Shown one piece after another: positions 14,962 to 24,086 of a DNA stretch of 64,000 nucleotides. The position numbers were made by a program, and so were the translations under genes. The notes beneath the pieces are model-generated. The model ran no database searches, was not told the origin of the DNA, and saw only the letters and a list, made by a program, of their open reading frames with translations. Positions within the stretch are counted from its first letter, which is position 1; the number at the start of each line of letters is the position of its first letter. The stretch is from Desulfurococcus mucosus DSM 2162 (GTDB taxonomy: Archaea; Thermoproteota; Thermoprotei_A; Sulfolobales; Desulfurococcaceae), in contig NC_014961.1 of NCBI RefSeq assembly GCF_000186365.1, positions 1,178,001-1,242,000 of the forward strand. The letters are read 5' to 3'.

Positions 14962-15429
14962 ATGGCTGATCCATGGCTCTACCCCTTCATCTACCTGATA
15001 TATTCATCCCAGGGTGCTACACTCGACGACCTGAGGAGTATGACGGGTTTGAGGACGCAGCTCGTTAAAAGAGCATTGTGGTGGCTTCTTAAAAGCGGGG
15101 TTGTTGAGGAGGCAGGGGGGAGATACTATGTCAGCAGGGGGTTCGCCAGGCATGTTGAGGAGCTGAGACTCTCCACGTGTATCACGGGGGGCGTGTACAT
15201 TATTCAGCTTGGAGACGCATACATAGTTGTCTCCCTCGGAGAAGGCAGGGTGAGCCACTGGGCTGTGCATAGAGAACTATACGATAAGCTATTGGAGCTG
15301 GAGCGGAATGCCGGAGCATCGTTCACTGGGAGAGAGGTCTCCCAAGCCCTCTCAATAGATGTTGGGACTGCGACGAGGCTTGTGAGGCTGAGGGAGCTAT
15401 TAAGGGAGTGCTGGAGGCAGGGTGGCTGA
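14962..15429 (+). CDS. Hypothetical winged-helix-like protein
   Basis: An open frame with a helix-turn-helix-like N-terminal part (YSSQGATLDDLRSMTGLRTQ then LVKRALWWLLKSGVVEEAGG) of the winged-helix kind and a C-terminal part with a second possible helical DNA-binding unit (FTGREVSQALSIDVGTATRL). It may be a transcription regulator. The start is uncertain: ATG 14962 gives 155 residues, but the frame is open to 14809 and a TATA-like TTTAAAAA at 14832-14840 would favour a GTG near 14870. The downstream secreted protein is on the same strand, about 110 bases on. Confidence 0.55.
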   Translation: MADPWLYPFIYLIYSSQGATLDDLRSMTGLRTQLVKRALWWLLKSGVVEEAGGRYYVSRGFARHVEELRLSTCITGGVYIIQLGDAYIVVSLGEGRVSHWAVHRELYDKLLELERNAGASFTGREVSQALSIDVGTATRLVRLRELLRECWRQGG

Positions 15430-15536
15430 CCTCCTTCCTTGAGAAACAGGGCTTCCAGTTACAGGAGGAGGCCGGGCAGTGATACCGGTGCGTCACGTTT
15501 TTAAAGCCCGTGAGAAGTATGTATTCTGGAGGGATT

Positions 15537-16145
15537 ATGGTGGGTTCGATGAGGAGTGCGAGCAGCATACTGCTCGTGATCACCCTGGTCTCCTTGTTGA
15601 CAACGCTTCAACCGGCTGTTGCAGCAATATATAAGAGCGAGGGCGTCTACACGCATCCATACCCCTCGGGCATTCGCCCGGGCGACATAGTGATAGGCCA
15701 CTCACCTGATTTAACGAGCAAGCTGATCCCGGGTTACTGGAGCCATGTAGGTATGGTCGTGTGGTTCGACAGTGCCAGAGGCGACTGGATAGTGGTTGAA
15801 TCCCTGCCTGATGGAGGAGTACAGTTGAACCCGTTGAAGAGCTTCCTATCCAGGTATGACACCGTGGCTGTTCTAAGGGTTGCTACAACCGACTATATTC
15901 GTTCAAGGGCTGTGGCCTTTGCTCTATCGCAGCTGGGGAAACCATATGACTGGGGCCTGTACACAAAGCAGGTCTATGGGAGCAGCTACTACTGCTCAGA
16001 GCTCGTCTGGGCCAGCTACAAGGCGGTGGGAGGCCCAGACATTGATGCTAACCCAGGGTTCTCCCTGAAGTACCTGTACGCGGTTGCACCCCAGGAGATA
16101 TATGATGACGGCGACACCTACATTATATACTATCACTCCGCTTAG
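15537..16145 (+). CDS. Secreted YiiX-like permuted papain-fold hydrolase
   Basis: A 202-residue exported protein: N-terminal signal peptide (SILLVITLVSLLTTLQPAVAA), then a domain of the circularly permuted NlpC/P60 (YiiX/YaeF/DUF830) type. The hallmark order is histidine first, cysteine last: GDIVIGHS, WSHVGMVVWFD with the catalytic histidine, then YYCSELVWASYKAVG with the nucleophilic cysteine. Relatives act as amidases or lipid-acyl hydrolases; archaea lack murein, so the target here is unknown. The ATG at 15537 is three bases after GGAGGG, downstream of a TATA-like TTTTTAAAG at 15498. A hairpin plus T-run follows the gene. Confidence 0.7.
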   Translation: MVGSMRSASSILLVITLVSLLTTLQPAVAAIYKSEGVYTHPYPSGIRPGDIVIGHSPDLTSKLIPGYWSHVGMVVWFDSARGDWIVVESLPDGGVQLNPLKSFLSRYDTVAVLRVATTDYIRSRAVAFALSQLGKPYDWGLYTKQVYGSSYYCSELVWASYKAVGGPDIDANPGFSLKYLYAVAPQEIYDDGDTYIIYYHSA

Positions 16146-16149
16146 CTAC

Positions 16150-16181
16150 GTGTTTCCCCCAGCGGAAACACCACTTTTTTT
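16150..16181 (+). terminator. Stem-loop and T-run terminator
   Basis: GTGTTTCC (16150-16157) pairs with GGAAACAC (16164-16171), followed by seven T residues at 16175-16181. Confidence 0.65.
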
Positions 16182-16271
16182 AGATTGAGGTACTATAGCC
16201 TATGCTGGTTGATGAGTAGAGGGAAGAGGAAACGCTTTGTTTAAAACCAGGGTTCTCGAGGAGTAGGCGGG

Positions 16272-16625
16272 TTAACCTGTGATGGTTAGCCCGACGTAGA
16301 CTTTATCCATGGGCTTGAACTCTAGTGGCCGGGGAGACTTAAGGATCACTAGTAGTCCACCCAGGGATATTACAACCCTGTGGAGGCCCCCTATCTCAGT
16401 CCCGGAGACCACGTATCCATGTGCGCAGAAATCGTTTCCAAGGCACTCCTCCTTGCTTCCCGACACGTTGATCCTGACCTTCGAGCTGATCCTCGGCTGT
16501 GCGATGACATCCTCGTGGAGTTCAACCTCTATGGCTAGGCCATCGCTACAGGTGGTTTTCAACCGGTAGACCTTCGGCGTCCTCAGTTGCTGCACCTCGC
16601 TTACAACGCACTCGTCTCTGAGCAT
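16272..16625 (-). CDS. rpo8: RNA polymerase subunit Rpo8 (RpoG) homologue
   Basis: A 117-residue OB-fold-like beta protein that matches the crenarchaeal homologue of eukaryotic Rpb8. The diagnostic succession is the conserved C...DFCAHGYVVSG segment, HRVVISLGGLLVILK and the C-terminal FKPMDKVYVGLTI. This subunit is present in Crenarchaeota and Korarchaeota but absent from Euryarchaeota, which supports the assignment of the organism. The ATG at 16625 has AGGTG six bases upstream; a GTG nine bases earlier is possible. It is divergent from the Lsm/tgtA operon. Confidence 0.78.
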   Translation of the reverse strand: MLRDECVVSEVQQLRTPKVYRLKTTCSDGLAIEVELHEDVIAQPRISSKVRINVSGSKEECLGNDFCAHGYVVSGTEIGGLHRVVISLGGLLVILKSPRPLEFKPMDKVYVGLTITG

Positions 16626-16704
16626 CTGGAACACCTGTCTTTATTTTCCGGGATGCTATGTAATTAAAGGCTTGTAGTGTGTTAATAAGCTTTGGTGGTT
16701 GTGT

Positions 16705-17154
16705 ATGTCGGTTGTCGACGCTTCCAGGAGGCTTGTCAGCGAGCTCGCATCAATGATAGATAAGAAGATACGTGTGGTACTGAGCGATGGACGATACTAT
16801 GACGGTGTACTAGTAGGCTTCGATCACCCAGGCCTCAACATCATGTTGAGGAGTGCCGTAGACGAGAAGGGGAACAGGGTTCCAAGAGTAATGATAAAGG
16901 GAGAGAGGATCTCGGAGATAGTGATAATGGAGGAGCCCCTCTTCAACCCGGAGGAGTTCAAGGAATGGGTGCTCAGGGAGATGAAGATCCCGGATCACAT
17001 GGTTAAGGTGATACCGGAGGCAAGGGTTGTAGAGGTTCAGGGACGCTACAGGGTCGGCGAGGACGGCGTAATAGGCTCAGGCCCCATAGCTGAAACCCTT
17101 CACAGCATTTATAAGAAGTACATGGAGTACAGGAGGAAGCTTGTACAGGGATAA
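16705..17154 (+). CDS. Sm-like archaeal protein SmAP3 with C-terminal domain
   Basis: An RNA-binding Lsm ring protein of 149 residues. The Sm fold occupies residues 1-75 (VRVVLSDGRYYDGVLVGFD, the Sm1 motif, and VMIKGERISEIVIMEE, the Sm2 motif), and a C-terminal extension of about 70 residues follows, as in SmAP3 proteins of Pyrobaculum. The ATG at 16705 has GGTGG six bases upstream. tgtA begins three bases after the stop, suggesting cotranscription and a possible link to tRNA handling. Confidence 0.82.
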   Translation: MSVVDASRRLVSELASMIDKKIRVVLSDGRYYDGVLVGFDHPGLNIMLRSAVDEKGNRVPRVMIKGERISEIVIMEEPLFNPEEFKEWVLREMKIPDHMVKVIPEARVVEVQGRYRVGEDGVIGSGPIAETLHSIYKKYMEYRRKLVQG

Positions 17155-17157
17155 GAG

Positions 17158-18720
17158 GTGTTTTTCGAGCCCCGGGAATACGACCTAGCGGGCAGGCTGG
17201 CCCGCCTTACCACTAGGCACGGCGTCATCGAGACACCTTATCTTTTTCCCGTTGTAGACCCATTGAAGCAGGAGGTTTCACTTGACAAGCTCCTAGAGCT
17301 GGGTTTCAACGGGATAATAACGAACGCGTACCTGTTCTACAAGAGGAATAAGGGGGTTGTCAAACCCATACACGGTGAGCTGAAATGGGATAAAACCATA
17401 ATGACGGATTCGGGAGGATACCAGGTTCTCGTCTACGGGGATGTCGAGGTAGATAACAGGACTATTGTCGCCTACCAGAGGGACATAGGCGTGGACATCG
17501 GGGTGATACTCGACAAGCCCACTGGCAATAACGCCTCGTACAGGGAGGCTGTTGAAAGCGTCTACGAGACCTACAGGAGGGCTGTTGAAGCCTCACCACT
17601 GATATCTGGGAGCGACCAGTTGTGGACCCTACCGATCCAGGGACTCCCCTACAGGGATCTAGTGTTGAGATCCTCCATACTGGCGTGGAGGCTCCCAGTG
17701 TACAGCGTGTATGCTGTGGGATCGCCCACGGTTCTCCTCGAGAGGTATAGTTACTCAAAGATAGTTGAGCTAACTCTCCTGGCAAGGATCACGCTGCCCC
17801 CGGGTAAGCCGATACATGTATTCGGGGTAGGACACCCAATGATCCTCCCCTTCCTCGTCGCAGCGGGCGGCGACCTGTTTGATTCAGCCAGCTACATACT
17901 GTATGCTCGCGACGAGAGATACATGGTTGAAACCGGTACTAGGAGCATAAGGGACCTCCATTACCTCCCATGCAACTGCCCTGTCTGCAGCCGTTACACT
18001 GTGAGGGAGCTTCTTGAACTACCTAGACGGGAGAGGGTTAGACTGCTGGCACTCCACAACCTCTACATGCTGGCCAAGGAGTTGAGGAGCATTAGGCAGG
18101 CGATAATGGAGGGCAGGCTATGGGAGATGCTTGAGCACCGGAGCAGGGGTCATCCAAGCCTCCGCGAAGCATTCAGGGTTCTCGTGAAGCACAGGGATTT
18201 ATTGAAGCGGTACAACCCGTTGACCAAGCCCGATGCGAGAGCGTTGCTGATAGTTGACAGGTCGTCGGCGTATAACCCTAGAGTGGAGTCCACGTATTCA
18301 AGGGTTCTTGGAATGCTTGGGCAGCCCGGTGGCAGGGGATACCTGGTGGTTATCCCAGCCTACAGGAAGCCGTATACAAGCCAGGAGGAGTATGCTGTGG
18401 TCTCAGAGAAGTATAAGGGTAATGGGAGTGTGAGGATAGTCTTCCTCCATCCCTTCCTGGGCGTGGTGCCGCCGGAGCTGGCGTCGACCTACCCGTTCTA
18501 CCAGCATGAATCCAGGTTTTCCAGGGGCGATATCCCGTTTGAAAGGATTAGAGGGGTCTTCATGGATCTCGCTGGAAGAGGCTTCGATAAGATAGTGGTT
18601 GTTGAGTCGGGATGGTTTGATAGGGAACTATATGCTAGGCTCGTGGAGTCCTCCCCGGTTTTAAAGGGGAAGCTGGCTATATGTAGGATAAACGAGATTT
18701 CCTCTCTGATTCCTCAATAG
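17158..18720 (+). CDS. tgtA: tRNA-guanine(15) transglycosylase (archaeosine pathway)
   Basis: Exchanges guanine 15 of archaeal tRNAs for preQ0, the first step toward archaeosine. The catalytic barrel is evident: PYLFPVVDPLKQEV, the nucleophile/substrate motif IMTDSGGYQV, GVDIGVILDKPTG, and the zinc site CNCPVC followed by histidine LHNLYMLAKE. At 520 residues it contains the catalytic and C1-like middle domains but no terminal PUA domain; a stand-alone PUA protein is encoded at 19411-19899 on the other strand. Start is GTG with GAGGT overlapping. Its 3' end overlaps the convergent PAC2 gene by 44 bases. Confidence 0.92.
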   Translation: MFFEPREYDLAGRLARLTTRHGVIETPYLFPVVDPLKQEVSLDKLLELGFNGIITNAYLFYKRNKGVVKPIHGELKWDKTIMTDSGGYQVLVYGDVEVDNRTIVAYQRDIGVDIGVILDKPTGNNASYREAVESVYETYRRAVEASPLISGSDQLWTLPIQGLPYRDLVLRSSILAWRLPVYSVYAVGSPTVLLERYSYSKIVELTLLARITLPPGKPIHVFGVGHPMILPFLVAAGGDLFDSASYILYARDERYMVETGTRSIRDLHYLPCNCPVCSRYTVRELLELPRRERVRLLALHNLYMLAKELRSIRQAIMEGRLWEMLEHRSRGHPSLREAFRVLVKHRDLLKRYNPLTKPDARALLIVDRSSAYNPRVESTYSRVLGMLGQPGGRGYLVVIPAYRKPYTSQEEYAVVSEKYKGNGSVRIVFLHPFLGVVPPELASTYPFYQHESRFSRGDIPFERIRGVFMDLAGRGFDKIVVVESGWFDRELYARLVESSPVLKGKLAICRINEISSLIPQ

Positions 18721-19411
18721 CCTTCTCGACTTTCTCTCTCTCGGCCTCAATAGCCTCTATTATTGATGCCTCCTCTAGAAGGGACGAGGTATCTATCTTC
18801 ACTCCGAGTATGTCTCCTACAACCTCAACCGCTACGGCGCTCGCCTTCGGATCCGGCCTATATAGCTCAGTGTATGAGAGTATAGTGACCCCCTTCAACC
18901 CGTACGCGTTCATGAACACCATTGTCAAGGCCAGTGGCCCTATTACATGTCTATCCTCGAGGAGTTTCGCGTCAAGCCTTATCCCTGTATCCCCTATGGG
19001 TATCCACCTGTACTTCTCCTTCTCATCCTCCCTGATGCTTGGGTCGAGCCCGCCTACCAGTATTACTTCTTTAACGCCTAGATCCCTGGCCAGTGAGGCC
19101 AGGTATTCAGCGTACATGGTTCTCTCCCTCTCAGCGGGCGTCGCATTATGGAGGACGACAACTATGTTGCTGCCGCCTGCTCTCCCAGCGTACACTTCGA
19201 AGGGGTATACTAGTCCACGATCCCTGCTGTACAGGGTGAATTCAGGCATGTACCTGGTTTTAATGAAGCCTGCTTTCTGAAGCTTGAGCTCCCGGACTAT
19301 GTGCCTGGTTGTCAGGTAGCCCACCATCCCGAAGCCCTGGTATCCTGTCACCAGGTATGGGGCTTCGAGCTCCCTTAGGTCTATGCTGCCGGTTTTGATG
19401 AAGGATATCAT
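18677..19411 (-). CDS. PAC2-family protein (proteasome-assembly-chaperone-like)
   Basis: A 244-residue protein of the archaeal PAC2 family, related to eukaryotic proteasome assembly chaperone 2; archaeal members bind proteasome components. The family blocks PYLVTGYQGFGMVGYLTTRH, VVVLHNATP, EVILVGGLDP and GVTILSYTE are clear, with a charged helical tail. Its ATG overlaps the stop of the upstream PUA gene (TAATG). The end overlaps tgtA convergently by 44 bases. Confidence 0.85.
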   Translation of the reverse strand: MISFIKTGSIDLRELEAPYLVTGYQGFGMVGYLTTRHIVRELKLQKAGFIKTRYMPEFTLYSRDRGLVYPFEVYAGRAGGSNIVVVLHNATPAERERTMYAEYLASLARDLGVKEVILVGGLDPSIREDEKEKYRWIPIGDTGIRLDAKLLEDRHVIGPLALTMVFMNAYGLKGVTILSYTELYRPDPKASAVAVEVVGDILGVKIDTSSLLEEASIIEAIEAEREKVEKAIEESERKSRLSYI

Positions 19412-19899
19412 TAGCTCTCCTCCTCCACTCCCTCTCTAACTCTAACAGCCTCCCCTCTTTTATAGTAAACCATTTCACGGCCGGGCACGATTGCCCTGCC
19501 AACCGCTATGAGCTCCCCCCGGGGGGATACCACTAGTACTTCGTCATTGGGAGCTATGTCTGGGTCGGCCATCAACACGTGTTTACAGAAGAGGTTGCCT
19601 CCCTTAGCCACGAAACCCACGTAGTCCTCCTTCACATAGACGCGTAGCCTGGGATGCGGCAGCATGGTGTTTAAAACCCTCCCTGACGCCACGTGTAGGT
19701 TGAACCTGTAGTCGCCGGCCCTGATGGTTAGATACCTTGAATCGTTCAGCAGCACCATGCGTATTTTAAACGTGTTGGGGCTTACTGCGACCTCGATGTC
19801 TTCAGGTATGAACTCGTCGCCGACGCCGAATTGGAGCCTCGCTATCCCCCTTAGCTCAAGGAGCTCGGTGCCACTGGGCTTCCGCTTAACGAGCCCCAT
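19411..19899 (-). CDS. Stand-alone PUA-domain protein (archaeosine TGT C-terminal-like)
   Basis: A 162-residue protein whose C-terminal half is a PUA RNA-binding domain (KGGNLFCKHVLMADPDIAPN, EVLVVSPRGELIAVGRAIV). The N-terminal half resembles the C2 domain that precedes PUA in euryarchaeal archaeosine TGT. In crenarchaea the TGT is split, so this protein probably supplies the tRNA-acceptor-stem clamp to the TgtA at 17158-18720; this is inference from the family. It lies 20 bases after ahcY and overlaps the PAC2 start. Confidence 0.75.
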   Translation of the reverse strand: MGLVKRKPSGTELLELRGIARLQFGVGDEFIPEDIEVAVSPNTFKIRMVLLNDSRYLTIRAGDYRFNLHVASGRVLNTMLPHPRLRVYVKEDYVGFVAKGGNLFCKHVLMADPDIAPNDEVLVVSPRGELIAVGRAIVPGREMVYYKRGEAVRVREGVEEES

Positions 19900-19919
19900 T
19901 TAGAGCCCCTGCCAGCGGC

Positions 19920-21176
19920 TCAGGTGCCGTGTCTCCATGATTTAACGTACTCCTCCTGCTCCCTTGTCATGGAGTCTATCCGGATACCCATGGATTCCAG
20001 CTTCAGCCTCGCCACCATTTCATCTAGCTCCACCGGGGGATTCATGACTTTCAAAGGCAGGCTACCCTTGTTCTCCAACATGTAGAGTGATGCAAGGAAC
20101 TGGTTTGCGAAGCTCATGTCCATGACCTCGCTTGGATGCCCTTCAGCTGCCACCAGGTTCACTAGTCTGCCCTCGGCGAGCAGGTATATTCTCCTACCGT
20201 CACTTAACTCGTACTCTGTCACATATGGCAGTATCTGCCTCTTGGATCTGGAGAGTGCCTCTAGGTCGGGTATCCATACCTCGACGTTGAAGTGTCCAGC
20301 ATTAGCTAGGACTGCACCGTTCTTCATTTTCTCGAAATGCTCTCTTCTCACGACAGCCTTGTTGCCTGTGGCCGTTATGAAGATGTCGCCTACCTCGGCG
20401 GCTTCACTCATAGGCATTACTTCGAAACCATCGTAGACTGCTTCAAGCGCTCTAATCGGGTTGACCTCTACCACTATGACTCGTCTGGCACCGAGCCCCC
20501 TTGCCCTGGCCGCTATCCCCTTGCCCACCCAGCCGTAGCCGGCTACCACGACTACCTTACCCGCTATAAGCATGTTGGTTGCCCTCAGTATCCCGTCGAA
20601 GGTGCTCTGCCCCGTCCCATACCTGTTGTCAAACATGTGCTTCGTGTACGCGTTGTTTACAGCTATCACCGGGTACTTGAGCAACCCTTCTCTCTCCAGG
20701 GCTCTGAGCCTTATGACCCCGGTGGTCGTCTCCTCTGTGCCTCCAACTATGCTGCTAGCCAGTTGTACGTGTTTCTCATGTATGAGTGCATGTAGGTCTG
20801 CACCGTCATCCAGCACTATCTGGGGTCTCCACTCAACTATCTTCTCGAGGCACCAGTAGTACTCCTCCCCTGACTGACCCCTCCAAGCATACACGTGTAC
20901 ACCGTACTCTACGAGGGCTGCTGCCACGTCATCCTGCGTGGATAAAGGGTTGCTGCCGGCTAGGGCCACCTCGGCGCCGGCGTCGATGAAAGCCTTCATA
21001 AGCACGGCTGTCTCCTTGGTTACGTGGAGGACGGCCCCTACCCTTACTCCTTTAAACGGCTTGGCTTCACTATACTTTCTCCTCAGCAGCATCAGTACAG
21101 GCATGTTTTGCTCGGCCCAGGATATCTTGGCGGCTCCCTGGCTTGCTAGGGAGAGGTCTTTAACCCTGTAATCCAT
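19920..21176 (-). CDS. ahcY: Adenosylhomocysteinase
   Basis: Hydrolyses S-adenosylhomocysteine, relieving product inhibition of methyltransferases (several are in this window). The 418-residue protein shows [20 protein letters not shown], the NAD-binding [20 protein letters not shown], the catalytic [20 protein letters not shown] region and a C-terminal [12 protein letters not shown]. The first gene of an operon continuing into the PUA and PAC2 genes. Confidence 0.95.
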   Translation of the reverse strand: MDYRVKDLSLASQGAAKISWAEQNMPVLMLLRRKYSEAKPFKGVRVGAVLHVTKETAVLMKAFIDAGAEVALAGSNPLSTQDDVAAALVEYGVHVYAWRGQSGEEYYWCLEKIVEWRPQIVLDDGADLHALIHEKHVQLASSIVGGTEETTTGVIRLRALEREGLLKYPVIAVNNAYTKHMFDNRYGTGQSTFDGILRATNMLIAGKVVVVAGYGWVGKGIAARARGLGARRVIVVEVNPIRALEAVYDGFEVMPMSEAAEVGDIFITATGNKAVVRREHFEKMKNGAVLANAGHFNVEVWIPDLEALSRSKRQILPYVTEYELSDGRRIYLLAEGRLVNLVAAEGHPSEVMDMSFANQFLASLYMLENKGSLPLKVMNPPVELDEMVARLKLESMGIRIDSMTREQEEYVKSWRHGT

Positions 21177-21328
21177 TTCTCATCCACCATTCATACCTCA
21201 TGGAGCCCGGGCTTTAATAATATGAACTGGTGAAAGATGGTTTTAGAAGAGGAATCAGGGAGCAGGCTGCTGGATTGATGCCAGGAATGTGTTAGCCTTA
21301 CGGAAGCCGTTAAAAAACGTGGACGCCT

Positions 21329-22978
21329 CTAATCCTCCTTCTCCTTTTCCTCTTCGCCGGGCTTCTTACCGGTTTCCTCCTTACCCTTCTCAAGCTTGCT
21401 GGCCGCTATGACGTCGTCTATCCTCATTATTATTGTCGCGGCCTCTGTACCAGCCTTTATAGCGTTCGCCAGTATGCTGACAGGCTCTATTACACCCTTC
21501 TCCCTCATGTTGACGAGGTCCCCGGTGGCTAAGTCTATGCTCAGGTACTTGCCGTCCTCCCTCTCGTGTGCAGCCCTCAGCTTCATCACCATGTCTATGG
21601 GGTCTAATCCAGCGTTCTCGACTAGTGTAACGGCGAGTCCCTCGAGAGCCTTTGCGAAAGCCTCTATGGCAAGCTGCTCCTTGCCTCCAACCCTTGTAGC
21701 CAGCCTCCTTATGTGCTTGGCCAACTCTATCTCAGCTGCTCCACCGCCGGGTATTACCTTTCCATCCCTTAGGGCGTCTGCCACAGCTGACAAGGCGTCT
21801 CTGATGCTTCTCTCAGCCTCATCGACCAGCCTCTCTAGGCCGCCCCTTATCACTATGCTGACAGACCTCGGGTTCTTGCATCCCTCTATGAACACCATTT
21901 TATCTTCTCCAACCTTCCTCTCCTCTACTAGTGCAGCGTAGCCGAGGTCCTCCGGCGTCAAGTCCTCTATGTTGCTGACTATTCTCCCGCCTGTCGCCCT
22001 CTCAAGCTTCTCCAGGTCGCTTCTCTTCACCCTTCTCACTGCGAGTATGCCTTTCTTCGCGAGGAAGTGCTGTGCAACCTCATCGATACCCTTCTGGCAG
22101 ACCACCACGTTTGCCCCAACGCTCGCTATCTTGTCAACCATCTTCATCAGGATCTCTTCCTCCTGCTGCAGGAACTTCTCCAGTTGCTCGGGGTCGTTTA
22201 TCCTTATCTCGGCGTCTATCTCGGGTTTCTCTATTTCTAGTGGTGCGTCGAGCAGTACTATCTTAGCGTTCTCAACCCTTCTCGGCATGCCTGGGTGCAC
22301 TACCTCCTTGTCGAGGACTATGCCGTAGACGAGCATGGAGTCCAGTAGTGCTCCACCATACTTCTTTATTATCTGAATATTGTCTAGGTCAACGTAGTTC
22401 TTGTCGCCCCTCTTCTCAACCACCTGCTTCACTGCTTTAACAGCTATGTCCGCGAAGAACTCGCGTGCATCATGCACAGCCTTGCTTGTGAGGGATGTTC
22501 TCGCGACCTTCCTCAACAGCTCCTCGTTGTTCAAGTCTATTGGCTCAGCCATCTGATCCAGTATCTTCAACGCTTCCTCCATCGCCATCCTGTAACCGGA
22601 GATTATCACTGTTGGATGAATGTTCTTGTCGAGTAGCTCCTCAGCGTACTTTAAGAGCTCGCCTGCCAGTATTACAGCACGCTTTGTTCCATCGCCAACC
22701 TCGCTGTCCTGGCTCTTAGCAACCTGCACAAGCATCTTTGCTGCTGGATGCTGTATCTCAGCCTTGTCGAGGATTGTCGCACCATCATTGGTTATCGTTA
22801 CATCGCCGAGGGCGTCGACCAGCATTTTATCCATGCCTTTCGGGCCATACGTGGTCTTAATCATCTCTGAGATGGCTCTTGCAGCCAGTATGTTTGTTCT
22901 CAAAGCATCTCTTCCAGTTGTTCGCTGGGTGCCCTCCTTCAATATCAGCACGGGTATGCCCGTGGGTTCAACCGCCAT
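21329..22978 (-). CDS. ths: Thermosome subunit (group II chaperonin)
   Basis: ATP-driven folding chaperonin, a 549-residue subunit of the double-ring thermosome. Signatures: [45 protein letters not shown], and the C-terminal [17 protein letters not shown]. The C-terminus is rich in Lys and Glu and lacks a GGM tail. The ATG at 22978 gives the typical [19 protein letters not shown] start with GGTG upstream; an open frame to 23047 extends through the promoter. A strong TATA box lies at 23028-23038. Confidence 0.95.
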   Translation of the reverse strand: MAVEPTGIPVLILKEGTQRTTGRDALRTNILAARAISEMIKTTYGPKGMDKMLVDALGDVTITNDGATILDKAEIQHPAAKMLVQVAKSQDSEVGDGTKRAVILAGELLKYAEELLDKNIHPTVIISGYRMAMEEALKILDQMAEPIDLNNEELLRKVARTSLTSKAVHDAREFFADIAVKAVKQVVEKRGDKNYVDLDNIQIIKKYGGALLDSMLVYGIVLDKEVVHPGMPRRVENAKIVLLDAPLEIEKPEIDAEIRINDPEQLEKFLQQEEEILMKMVDKIASVGANVVVCQKGIDEVAQHFLAKKGILAVRRVKRSDLEKLERATGGRIVSNIEDLTPEDLGYAALVEERKVGEDKMVFIEGCKNPRSVSIVIRGGLERLVDEAERSIRDALSAVADALRDGKVIPGGGAAEIELAKHIRRLATRVGGKEQLAIEAFAKALEGLAVTLVENAGLDPIDMVMKLRAAHEREDGKYLSIDLATGDLVNMREKGVIEPVSILANAIKAGTEAATIIMRIDDVIAASKLEKGKEETGKKPGEEEKEKED

Positions 22979-23027
22979 TGCAATCACCACGCACAATAGA
23001 ATCCACTGGTATCTCATGGAAGGGCTT

Positions 23028-23038
23028 CTATATAAATT
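23028..23038 (-). promoter_or_regulatory. Promoter of the thermosome gene
   Basis: AATTTATATAGA preceded by the purine-rich GAAGAAAA (BRE-like), about 55 bases before the ATG; transcription would start near 23003. Confidence 0.6.
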
Positions 23039-23096
23039 TTTCTTCAATGGTTGTTTAAAGGATCATGTGGTATGCAAGCCGGGGATCCACGACGCC

Positions 23097-23351
23097 TTAA
23101 AGCTTGAACACGTGGGCTTCGCTGAGCAGGTTGCCGTCGACGATTCTCCACTCTTTAACAACATAGTACTCCCTGAGAACCGGGTTATTCACAACCTCCT
23201 CAGCTAGGCTCCTGTCCCTTAAGAGCACCAGTATTTCTCGGCCACGAACCTTCACACCGCTCACACCCTTAATCTTGAATAAATGGGTTAAGGCTGTGGC
23301 CACGCAGCTAGCGCACCCTTTGCTTTCAATCCTCAATACAAGCGTCCACAT
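23097..23351 (-). CDS. Small heavy-metal-associated (HMA-like) domain protein
   Basis: An 84-residue protein opening with a beta strand and a CxxC metal site ([20 protein letters not shown]), then [17 protein letters not shown], the beta-alpha-beta-beta order of HMA copper chaperones. The usual MxCxxC is changed to GCASC. The C-terminal 30 residues ([14 protein letters not shown]) extend beyond a classic HMA domain. It could bind copper or a related metal, or be a degenerate member. The promoter carries a pair of nine-base repeats. Confidence 0.55.
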   Translation of the reverse strand: MWTLVLRIESKGCASCVATALTHLFKIKGVSGVKVRGREILVLLRDRSLAEEVVNNPVLREYYVVKEWRIVDGNLLSEAHVFKL

Positions 23352-23401
23352 GGCGGTGCCACCGCACTATTGCTTCATGCTTCAATAACCTGGTGATACC
23401 G

Positions 23402-23431
23402 GTGAAGCACTTATATATATTCGTGAAGCAC
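23402..23431 (-). promoter_or_regulatory. Promoter with flanking GTGAAGCAC repeats
   Basis: AATATATATAAG (TATA, read on the minus strand, 23411-23422) is exactly framed by two GTGAAGCAC direct repeats at 23402-23410 and 23423-23431, 21 bases apart (two helical turns). This resembles an operator overlapping the TATA box of the HMA-like gene. Confidence 0.45.
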
Positions 23432-23522
23432 ACTGGGGAGACCCGGGTTCACTAGTTTTTGGAATTGGATATAAGCCCCCTAAGCCAAGTATATACTTGG
23501 TGAGTAAACCCGTTAAAGGTGA

Positions 23523-24086
23523 ATGAAGCTGAGTAAAACTGCCAGAGCGGAGGACACACTGGTTGAGGAGGATGGAGAGGTCCTCGAGGTATTGGAGGAT
23601 CTGGTGCGCGGCGTCTACGGTGAGCCGGGCCTCAAGCTACTTAGATTCATGTTGGAGCACGGCTATGTTGCAGAGGAGCTGCTTACACGCGACACTGGGA
23701 TAAAATCGAACGAGGGGAGAAGGATACTCCAGAAGATGTCAGAGGAGAACATTGTTGTACCCGGTAAACTCAGAACCGGGGACGGCGTGCTCCACATATG
23801 GAGGCTCAATAAGCCTGGGTTGAGGAGCGCTGTACTGATGAGGCTCCGCAAGGCAAGGGAGAAGCTTGCAGCCAGGTTGAGCTTCGAGGCAGGGAACATA
23901 GTGTACGAGTGTCCGAGATGCGGTAAAAGATATACTCTCGACGAGGCATACGTGAACGACTTCATCTGCCCCTCCGACGGCGAGGTACTCGTCGAGTCAA
24001 ACAAGGGTGAGGCGGTAAGGGTTCTCCAGGAATCCATAAGCAGGATCGACGCGTTGATTAGAAGGCTGGAACGGGTTCGAGAGTGA
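23523..24086 (+). CDS. tfe: Transcription initiation factor TFE alpha
   Basis: Archaeal homologue of TFIIE alpha, which helps open the promoter and load RNA polymerase. The 187-residue protein has an N-terminal extended winged helix (LLRFMLEHGYVAEELLTRDT, SNEGRRILQKMSEENIVV) and a zinc ribbon (YECPRCGKRY, FICPSDG; the fourth ligand is replaced by the CPSD variant). A C-terminal coiled helix follows. A TATA box (GGATATAAG, 23467-23475) lies about 50 bases upstream. The stop overlaps the GTG start of the methyltransferase by four bases. Confidence 0.9.
   Translation: MKLSKTARAEDTLVEEDGEVLEVLEDLVRGVYGEPGLKLLRFMLEHGYVAEELLTRDTGIKSNEGRRILQKMSEENIVVPGKLRTGDGVLHIWRLNKPGLRSAVLMRLRKAREKLAARLSFEAGNIVYECPRCGKRYTLDEAYVNDFICPSDGEVLVESNKGEAVRVLQESISRIDALIRRLERVRE

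Noticed and set aside
16201-16260. TTGATGA box resembling a C box in the gap after the papain-fold gene
   Set aside because: No D or D' box (CTGA) in range and the first base does not fit.
21396-22719. Long plus-strand frames opposite the thermosome gene
   Set aside because: Shadows of the strongly biased thermosome coding strand.
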